A stretch of DNA of 64,000 nucleotides, taken from CAINOH01 sp041663565 (GTDB lineage Archaea; Micrarchaeota; Micrarchaeia; Norongarragalinales; CAINOH01). The position numbers and the translations under genes are program-made. Below, one piece after another: positions 59,001 through 64,000 of this stretch. How positions within the stretch are numbered: position 1 is the first letter of the stretch; each line of letters starts with the position of its first letter. The notes under the pieces are model-generated. The model saw only the letters and a list, made by a program, of their open reading frames with translations. It did no database searches and was not told the origin of the DNA. The stretch covers positions 1-64,000 of the forward strand of contig JBAYMJ010000001.1 in the NCBI GenBank assembly GCA_041663565.1, in the 5' to 3' direction.

Positions 59001-60264
59001 AGATGTTGTCAGTCGAGAAGTTGGTGTCGCCGTTGCGGGCAACTGCCTTGCCAAGCAGGGTGTCCGAACGCTCGCTGTAGAGGTTTACCTCCGCTGCAAG
59101 CGGCTTGCCCGACTCGTCGGCGACCGAGACGAATATCGGCGAGAGGCCGGAGGATGTCGATGCGGCCATGGTTGCGGTGATGACGTTCTCGTCAGAAGCC
59201 ACCAGATAGTCGTAATAATAGTAAGGGTTGTACTTCCCGAGGTCGGCACCCGATGAGGAGATGCTGACAATTGCCTTGGTGCCTACTGGCACGTTCGCTA
59301 TCGCTGCCTGGCCGCCGCTTGTGGACGCGGTGCCTAGGACCGAGCCGAGCGAGCTCGTCAGGACAACCTGCGCCTGCACGGGCTGCTGCTGTGAGTTGAT
59401 GACCTTGACTATGACAGTGGTCTTCTTGTCGCACGCGCCGTTTGCGCAGTCGCTGTCCGACTTCTTCAGCGTGACCGTCTGGAGGAGACCTATCTTGGGG
59501 TCAATGCCGAAGTCCGTCGCGTTCGAAAACCCGGTGCGGGTGATGGTGACAAGAAGGGAGTCTGTCGAGGGGAGCTGTATCTTTGAGATGCCCTTCGCGT
59601 CGGTGTTGTACACGCCTATCTGCACGCCTGCAAGCGACTTTGCCTTCACCATCGCGCCCGCGATGGGAAGCCCGTCCTCGTCAACAACCGTGAGGCGGTA
59701 AACGTCGGGCTGCTTCTCCACGTCCTCCATGCTTATCTTGATTGTCGGGGTGCCCGCGGTCACTTCGCCGAGCGAATCGCTGTATTCCTTGAAGTTGGTC
59801 GCCGAGACGGTCACGTAGAGCTGCTTGCCAAGCGGTACGCCGGAGAACGTGGCCTTGCCGTCGCTGGACGTCGAGGTGCCCAGTATATCGCCGTTCGTGG
59901 AGTCGCCAACGTAGAGCGTGACCGTTGCGCCGTCGATTGCCTGGCCCGACGCGGAAAGGAGCGATATCGAGACCGTGCCGGTCTGGCCCGCGCCGGTTGC
60001 GACCATGAATATGCCGAGGCCCACGAGGAGCACGACCAGCACGCCTATGGGGAAGCTGGGTATGCCGTTCTTCTCTATCGGCTCGACGAAATACTCGTAA
60101 ACAGGGACCCTAACCTTATCCTCCAGGTAGTCCATCAGCTCGTAGTACTTGTCTTCGACGGAGAAGTACGCCTGCTTGAGCGGGTCGAGCGGCGATGAGT
60201 TCTTGCTTTCCTTGTCGGCTTTTTTTCCCTGAGCTGTTTTTTCGGACTTGTCGGAGGACGGCAT
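53032..60264 (-). CDS. Giant surface protein B (2410 residues)
   Basis: A paralogue of protein A. A charged cytoplasmic segment (1-65) ends in EKNGIPSFP, then one membrane helix (about 72-90) and five or six carboxypeptidase-regulatory-like beta modules (TGTVSISLLSASGQAIDGAT onward to about 610). Beta domains follow, with LSVTPSKVVCTSEEGNC near 1200. Cys-rich EGF/Dickkopf-like knots (CEDDDECESGNC, about 1450) and a Thr/Pro linker (1610-1650) lead to a module shared with protein C, containing YPGQKANTAYDCD, and a final Cys-rich domain ending in CNR. At least 60 cysteines imply extracytoplasmic disulfides. Confidence 0.85.
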   Translation of the reverse strand: MPSSDKSEKTAQGKKADKESKNSSPLDPLKQAYFSVEDKYYELMDYLEDKVRVPVYEYFVEPIEKNGIPSFPIGVLVVLLVGLGIFMVATGAGQTGTVSISLLSASGQAIDGATVTLYVGDSTNGDILGTSTSSDGKATFSGVPLGKQLYVTVSATNFKEYSDSLGEVTAGTPTIKISMEDVEKQPDVYRLTVVDEDGLPIAGAMVKAKSLAGVQIGVYNTDAKGISKIQLPSTDSLLVTITRTGFSNATDFGIDPKIGLLQTVTLKKSDSDCANGACDKKTTVIVKVINSQQQPVQAQVVLTSSLGSVLGTASTSGGQAAIANVPVGTKAIVSISSSGADLGKYNPYYYYDYLVASDENVITATMAASTSSGLSPIFVSVADESGKPLAAEVNLYSERSDTLLGKAVARNGDTNFSTDNISSYATAYLAGYLPKAVSGLKPGSREKLVLKKILAGTAGSFEVQVVDADGSTPVAQATLTVRSSDGRNAGYPAVRTNADGAATIGNVSLGVDYAVYADKSPKTGKSALYRAYEGDATKITVKMNPTTAKVVVSTRDAVNDTGIYATVTAYGADMANTSCTTSYSNSYACELTVRAESNVYIHTAASYYETLVSPAMVLSTGDSKAYTAYLLQSAFKDQFFVKFAGLFDEKGNNVTLVDKGRQYDAKFIVNVPSGSASSRMGFMVRAGTVGKDSLAATDSKEKFAILSDGTTTASTDPVFAASYVPSTSCSNDRKSNSEVGYFKWVAFSFANESGSREITVRILSKTDAASSDKLQINYNGWYSAGGSASDTYLRSPEDSTFGSALRSASLDYCYAASNKAVFSVANGRSTCTSSACISLDFSDGTANYGPSYLGEVNSPLVAKVEVRLLKAVESPRIYVGSDNGNMQIRNYSIVTDSESKVLDSSAKAISNVTVQLLPFSDPASLSFYMLPVVPVTSGAFTIRFYDGQTALVSATGYVTLEGEGKMKIVYVKPDRINASQYSDLSIKVADANSGNAITDATVSINETTGSPFDGSVPEPMTGSSVFSSGQGYNGIYTFSDVYPTANGVFEVIVEQPNYATVRQNVSVNSDDFLSVTPLDLDVCGKTDERSIKIRNSLPLNVSIVASSSCAIMSSYVYSQTAYDETSVPTSYYNATSYVAYDSFSQSYKFTLPESRLGIFTVRPAAYGKDCSITFNAEGRDKSRDVQTVKYTTCAADSADKFLSVTPSKVVCTSEEGNCDTSATITVANNLSSDVEGTVSVTIKGTGLVLDSSSALAGAKPGASLAGTGLVAGKTASFDGTLVSLDSGYTFEMARGASTDFTVVPASTNKTLQLLVTAVAGPRKASTTVEIKNCPGTIDPVGPKIVSSYPVSGAVITYQPFNILLTTDKPAVCKLDNLYTFPSGTNSQVHTMAMSLNAGTDTAPLSEGMNVFSATCCNLAENGGKCGTGATVITFNFTVKNATTKANGESCEDDDECESGNCNSTDMCQKASTELCGPLGIVCPDSCESTVKEGDSCKDSLSECCESGTDCISNVCTKTTSNGLGSTCDYYAQNCNNPLTCREKPDDSSKDLCTCNYAHKDDRTLNGCPSDTPVCVQISNMQFGTCVSTSQASNPPVGCYGCIICNSAGTGCAAIPSATPTATATASPAPTGSPVPTATVSPSATPTVTVTPGASSSVVYSLKDKKFYDSTGTTELARYDGCGLLQSCSKKNLGLSPLLPVSGLILEVRNDLGDGSTAKGVTFASLYATLTNMDGTSVTSQDIPKDGSIYVLVTYPPKADVKDMMKTDSSSSWVYLSSTHSTDSYVQIGFNWGSAYLYLVPDFDTSSAKYAFGVGLYDKTDDMFVPFDSDGNAQFAYDTAYTSRTLDKSIYVFSNLLVGKDTMFFRVKTQNSGPLGLYEGTWVNLTPGYIASAAGDANPGVFSYDKIQVKACSTPSSCANENDNLDPLKAVLHPFDSSGIALTHEKMAEEVNAALAELRNLDASCTAYNTKKKTAFNALDLLKLGAVGSTGKRVLPDLYVTANEGGALRVLWFHYDPTAMGYAVPKDITGTFEYPLAAGDSDTRIALPMAGSASSSRPLYLFAYPGQKANTAYDCDLGLTDGTVCSSKCTGSQIYRNSGSYRLINDAEQTIVAGYSTCSEKDVTDKYLNAVSGIVERNPRLCCSSGVSSSDDGACLPLKPDCYLSAAVSTSSTSACPHSSPCDSAGTDAAKCSDANYVSGTNNGLFLYNVYLNPANKCIVPSTGGACTACGLDATCYAAVKTLSAGLTCAQTAVSAPAATPTVSSASPTPAAASTANGAKPGVSVRPFLSGSCAVDAVGSKAGITTDADLASVQISCYPVTGAENCLAKYTASFPDSATIPTTNYVCASQNRIYSGQCYSCNAATEACIVTGSLPGDYYCTAFCKTDSQCASNDCTNPHESATGKYGICNR

Positions 60265-60297
60265 AGGCTAACACTAATTTAAAACGGGCGATTGGGG

Positions 60298-60306
60298 CTT
60301 AAATAG
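60298..60306 (-). promoter_or_regulatory. TATA box of giant surface protein B
   Basis: CTATTTAAG on the minus strand, centred about 38 bases upstream of the ATG at 60264, predicts a start near 60275. It indicates that the giant genes are at least partly transcribed independently although they are on one strand. Confidence 0.45.
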
Positions 60307-60351
60307 GTTGCCGTATAGGAAAGCCCGACTTTATGCGGGAAGGTGCGTCGG

Positions 60352-63300
60352 CTACGACGTACTTACTGAGCATATCGACTGTGGCGGGCAGATGTTCGGG
60401 AACCGCTGGTTGAATCCCGGCTCGTAGGGGCAGTCGGGGCTGCCGCAGCTTCCCTCGTAACTGCACATCGAGCATCCCTGACATCGCTTGTCCGACCGCA
60501 GGCATTTCTCGGTCTTTATGCCGCCCTGCACCGTCGGGAACGCCCTCCAGGACATGTCGTCGCAGCCGTTGCCGCCATCCCCGCACATCAGGTATTCCGT
60601 GTGGAAGCTGGACAGCCACTCGGTCCGGATACCGCAAGGTATGGTATAGCAACCGCCACCAGGTGAGCACACCCTGCACATCTTGCAGCTGTCAGGCGAG
60701 ATGCAGTTCTTGTCATACTGCGTGTACTCGTAGGTTATGCACCGTTTCTCCGGATACGCCAAGGCGTACGGGTCGAAGCCCTTGTCCTGCAAGCCGCCGT
60801 TGAAATTGGAGTACTCGAAGTGGGTCGAATCGCACCCGTGGCTGAAGCAGTCAGTGCAGTCCTCGCTGTCGCACGCCCCTGCGGAGTACGCCCTGCTGCC
60901 GTCGGACTTCACGTAAATCCAGTTGTTGGATGCGGTGATTACGCACGCGTCCTTGCTCCCCGCAACTAGGCACTCGCCGTTGCGCGACATCTTGGACACC
61001 GGGCACTTGTACTGCGGGTCCTCCTCGGTGAAGCCCGACACCGGGTTTGCGTACGCCGCGCCGCCGGACCCGCCCCCGCCCACGACCACCTTGAGACTAC
61101 TTGCGAGTTCGGGAAGCGCCGCCTTCTCGGCGGACGTGCCGTCGCGATAGAAGTTGCCCTTGCTGCCCTTGACGTAGAGCGAAGACTCGGGCGTGTTGCA
61201 CACCCCGCCGGGGTACTCGCAGAAGTAGCCCATGTTGTTGCGCTGCCCGGGGTATGCGAGAAGGTATTTCTGGTACGGCGACGCGAGCAGTGACAGCTTA
61301 GCCTCCTCGTCCAGCGTGCCGGGGTACTCGAAGGAGGGCGTGATGTCCTTTGCAGGGCCGTAGCTCATGCTTGCGGGGTTGTACTCCAGCCACACCACGT
61401 GCATCATCGCGCCTTCCTCGGCCGCGAGGAACACGTCGGAGAACCCGCCGCTGCCGTCGCCGATGCGAAGCGCATCAGTCATTGCGGAGCTGAAGATTGA
61501 ATCCTTGCCCAAGTCCGAATACGTCTTGCGCAGGCTTGCGGTCTCAACCATCGCGCGGCTCGCCTTGGACGACATCGCCGAGTAGGCCACCGCGCCGCCG
61601 CCTGTAGAAAGCGGGTCCGCAAAGAATGCCATGGCCGACCGGGCCAGGGTGAGATTGCTGCTCCTGTGGCTGGTCTGCTTGACTGAATTTATGTGCATCG
61701 GCCAGACGTAGAAGGTCTGGTCGAGGTTGGACGCCGAGCCGAGGTTGCTTATGCCGTTGAAGCCCGGCCGGACTATCTTGGAAGGCTGGGAGGATGTAGT
61801 GCCTAACCCGAGGCCGTACGCGCCGGAGAGCATCACGTTGCTGAACAGGAACCCGGAGTAGCTCTCGCCGTGCTGCGGGCTGAAGTAGTACGCGTCGAAC
61901 GAGGAGAGGTCGTTTGCGTACGGCACGAACAGGTTGAGACTGTTTTCGAACACGCCTGCGCTGAAGGCGTAGTTGTCCGTGTTGACCACGTTCGGCTGCA
62001 CCGCAAGGGGCACCGAGGTCCTGCCGGAGCCGAAGTCGGGCATCACGTTCAGCGTTGCTGAAAGCGCGGAGAACCTGACCCGGCCCTCCGAGCTCGGCAG
62101 GTAGCCCGCGCCGTATCCCCAGGAGTTGGCATCAATCACGCTCGGGTCCATGTCCGGGAACGTCACGAGCACGTCCCTCACGCCGTTCGCCGCCACGTCT
62201 ATCGATGAGGTTATCTTCGTGCCGCCAAGCTCGTACACCCCGAGCCTGTTGCCGTCGGTGTCGAACGATACGCTCCCCTTTGCTGCCTTGTGCGAGTTGT
62301 CTATGCGCAGCACGAAGCCCGCCGAGGGCACCATGGACGAGACGTCGAGGGTCACTTGCGCTGATGACAGTGCTGCGCCGTTGAGGTAGAACGAGTTGAG
62401 GTCGGTCCGGTAGGACACGAGCTTGCTTGCCGCGACGGGCGCGGGGTCGGTGCAAACGAACTGGTCCAGGTCGCACACCTGCGGGGAAGTGCACTCGGAA
62501 TCCTTGGTGCAGCGCGTGCCGGTTACGCAGGCGTTGTTGCTGCATATCTTTCCGGACGGGCAGGTGGTCTTTTCGGTGTCGCGCGTGCATTCGACGCACG
62601 CGTACGACTTGGTGCAGGCCTTCTGGGTGGACGTGCAGCCGTTGTCGGGATAAGTGGAAAGCGGGTCGCAGCGGAGGCACTTTCCTGCGCTGCCGCACAC
62701 CAAGCTGTCGCAGCAAAGCTGGCCCTTGTCCGTCTTGGAGCAGGCCGTGAACTCCTTCCTGCATTGCGCGGCAACGCACTTGAGAGTGGAGGTGTCGCAC
62801 ACGCTGCTTGCGTTGCAGTAGGTGTCGTTGCGGCACCCTGCTGTGCAGTTTCCGTTGACGCATATCTTGCCAGTCCCGCACATGGCCTGTTCGGTTGCCT
62901 GCGTGCACGGGGCCGGCGAAGGGGACGGGCTTGGCGACGGCGAAGGCGATGGCGACGGGGTGGGAGTCAAAGTCGGGGTCACGTACTGGAAGTCGAAGCT
63001 TATCGGGACGTTCGCAGTCGTGCACTCGCCGCCCTTGCTGGACGGGTTGCAGCAGCCGACGTAAGCCGTGTTGTAGCCCGGCTTGAACGCAAACGGCGTG
63101 CCCGAACCCTTGTTGTAGACCAAGTCGGTGCCGTAGTCGTAAGTACCGCCGGAGCTGGACTTTTGCGAGAGCAGGTAGGGCAGCTGCTTTGCGGCCACGT
63201 TTTTCGGCCCGATGCGGCAGTACGCGTAAGTGTCAACCGTGACAAGCGCCGGGACGGACTCTGTGGTGATCTTGGCGTAGTCCTTGGGCGAATAGGAAAT

Positions 63301-64000
63301 GATGTCCGGCGCGGCCTCGCGGGTGGGCACCGGGCAGTTGTCAAATGGGATGGTGATGTTTGCCACTCGGCTTCCGTCGGTCGAGTTGAACGTCATCATG
63401 ACAGTCGAGTTTGCTGTCATCGGGTACAGCGTAAGCGACGTCCTGCTTCCCCGCGGCACGGCAAAGAACAGCGGGGTTGAAAGCGACTGGTTGGCGCCTC
63501 CAATCTCCACCAGGAGGCCGGGGGCGTACGCCTGCACGGTGACGGACCCGGGCGCGGACAGGGTGTTTGAGACGTTCAGGACCGCGGGCCGGTTGCACCT
63601 GTGGCTGCTTGCGGTGTTGGAGACGCGCGAGGGCGACACCGAGAGGAACTCGCTGGACGCGGATTCCGCGCAGTTTGAATAGGCGACCGTGCGAGTTGAC
63701 TGGCTCCCGTCGCGGGCGGACGCCGTGATTGTGACCGAGCAGGACTTGCCCCAGGCTGCGGGGGCTATGGTGATGCGGCCCTGGCTTTGGAAGCCAAGCG
63801 GGAGGAAGTACGTCAGGCCGGACTGGATTATCTGCGACGTGTTGTCGGTCCACGGCGCGTCGGTGCCGTTGCGCACCTGCGAAAACCCGGTCACGCCGAT
63901 GCACCCGGATTTGGATGCGGTTACCGAGACGTTCGTGTCAAGCACGTGGCCGTTGTAGACGTCGACTTCGCCCTCCTCGCCGCACGCCTCGACATCCGAA
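60352..64000 (-). CDS. Giant surface protein C (partial, 5' end outside window)
   Basis: At least 1216 codons; the frame is open to the window edge, so the N terminus is missing and an internal Met at 63945 is not the start. It shows beta domains with LSVSPSRVSNTASSHRC, matching LSVTPSKV in protein B; a Thr/Pro/Ser linker (about 62880-62970); tandem Cys-knots (CTKDSECTSPQVCD); then the shared module with YNPASMSYGPAKDITPSFEY and YPGQRNN, and a long Cys-rich C terminus (CRVCSPGGGCYTIPC; CQGCSMCSYEGSC). It is the first of the three giants in the array and, by similarity with B, an exported surface protein. Confidence 0.85.
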   Translation of the reverse strand, partial: SDVEACGEEGEVDVYNGHVLDTNVSVTASKSGCIGVTGFSQVRNGTDAPWTDNTSQIIQSGLTYFLPLGFQSQGRITIAPAAWGKSCSVTITASARDGSQSTRTVAYSNCAESASSEFLSVSPSRVSNTASSHRCNRPAVLNVSNTLSAPGSVTVQAYAPGLLVEIGGANQSLSTPLFFAVPRGSRTSLTLYPMTANSTVMMTFNSTDGSRVANITIPFDNCPVPTREAAPDIISYSPKDYAKITTESVPALVTVDTYAYCRIGPKNVAAKQLPYLLSQKSSSGGTYDYGTDLVYNKGSGTPFAFKPGYNTAYVGCCNPSSKGGECTTANVPISFDFQYVTPTLTPTPSPSPSPSPSPSPSPAPCTQATEQAMCGTGKICVNGNCTAGCRNDTYCNASSVCDTSTLKCVAAQCRKEFTACSKTDKGQLCCDSLVCGSAGKCLRCDPLSTYPDNGCTSTQKACTKSYACVECTRDTEKTTCPSGKICSNNACVTGTRCTKDSECTSPQVCDLDQFVCTDPAPVAASKLVSYRTDLNSFYLNGAALSSAQVTLDVSSMVPSAGFVLRIDNSHKAAKGSVSFDTDGNRLGVYELGGTKITSSIDVAANGVRDVLVTFPDMDPSVIDANSWGYGAGYLPSSEGRVRFSALSATLNVMPDFGSGRTSVPLAVQPNVVNTDNYAFSAGVFENSLNLFVPYANDLSSFDAYYFSPQHGESYSGFLFSNVMLSGAYGLGLGTTSSQPSKIVRPGFNGISNLGSASNLDQTFYVWPMHINSVKQTSHRSSNLTLARSAMAFFADPLSTGGGAVAYSAMSSKASRAMVETASLRKTYSDLGKDSIFSSAMTDALRIGDGSGGFSDVFLAAEEGAMMHVVWLEYNPASMSYGPAKDITPSFEYPGTLDEEAKLSLLASPYQKYLLAYPGQRNNMGYFCEYPGGVCNTPESSLYVKGSKGNFYRDGTSAEKAALPELASSLKVVVGGGGSGGAAYANPVSGFTEEDPQYKCPVSKMSRNGECLVAGSKDACVITASNNWIYVKSDGSRAYSAGACDSEDCTDCFSHGCDSTHFEYSNFNGGLQDKGFDPYALAYPEKRCITYEYTQYDKNCISPDSCKMCRVCSPGGGCYTIPCGIRTEWLSSFHTEYLMCGDGGNGCDDMSWRAFPTVQGGIKTEKCLRSDKRCQGCSMCSYEGSCGSPDCPYEPGFNQRFPNICPPQSICSVSTS

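Noticed and set aside
62764..63480. A plus-strand frame of 238 codons in the giant C region.
   Set aside because: It is Arg/Val-rich antisense of the giant gene and has no RBS.

Overview
This window reads as a stretch of an archaeal chromosome, most likely from a DPANN-type lineage with moderately high GC. Iainarchaeota/Diapherotrites or Micrarchaeota would fit, but no marker here settles the lineage. Archaeal signs are the proteasome alpha subunit, the SBDS - Rrp4 - Rrp41 - Rrp42 - L37Ae exosome block, an RNase P Pop5-type subunit, DUF424, TATA-box promoters about 26 bases upstream of start codons with little or no leader, and GGTGA Shine-Dalgarno sequences inside operons. Bacterial-type elements (UvrA/UvrB/UvrC, GlpX-type fructose bisphosphatase, an [FeFe]-hydrogenase-like protein) are mixed in.

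Layout. 0.25-5.0 kb, minus strand: two paralogous 2TM-like proteins, then a pyrimidine operon pyrC-pyrB-pyrI with RNase P subunit rnp2. 5.3-10.3 kb, plus: psmA, SBDS, exosome subunits, L37Ae and an unknown protein. 10.3-16.3 kb: a secreted anchored protein divergent from trmJ-TVP38-ilvE-like aminotransferase, a Doc toxin with a possible 38-codon partner, tRNA-Asp(GTC), a DUF1801 protein and a DUF21/CBS protein. 16.4-17.7 kb: an AT-rich probable acquired island (AlbA/Schlafen-type protein, small membrane peptide). 17.8-19.4 kb: a two-gene operon of a small membrane protein and a stand-alone [FeFe] hydrogenase H-domain. 19.5-22.7 kb: ZIP transporter and a membrane-anchored family-5 solute-binding protein whose motifs run in circularly permuted order. 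23-30.2 kb: uvrB-uvrA-vapBC-uvrC. 30.3-34.4 kb: a lipoprotein-like Ser/Pro-linker protein, then FBP aldolase and GlpX-type phosphatase. 34.8-36.3 kb: a ribbon-helix-helix/nucleotidyltransferase fusion and a RelE-like toxin with a winged-helix partner.

36.4-64 kb, all minus: a long same-strand array. Three very large paralogous surface proteins (one cut by the window edge), each built of beta-sandwich and Cys-rich modules, are followed by a small anchored protein, a tandemly triplicated cytoplasmic family with fossils of the duplication between the copies, a small membrane protein and a tightly packed five-gene operon of four unknown proteins plus DUF424.

The most notable candidates for undescribed biology are the minimal hydrogenase with its membrane partner, the giant surface-protein array, the permuted solute-binding protein, the RHH-nucleotidyltransferase fusion, and the triplication with gene fossils. 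No CRISPR array, insertion sequence or rRNA gene was seen.
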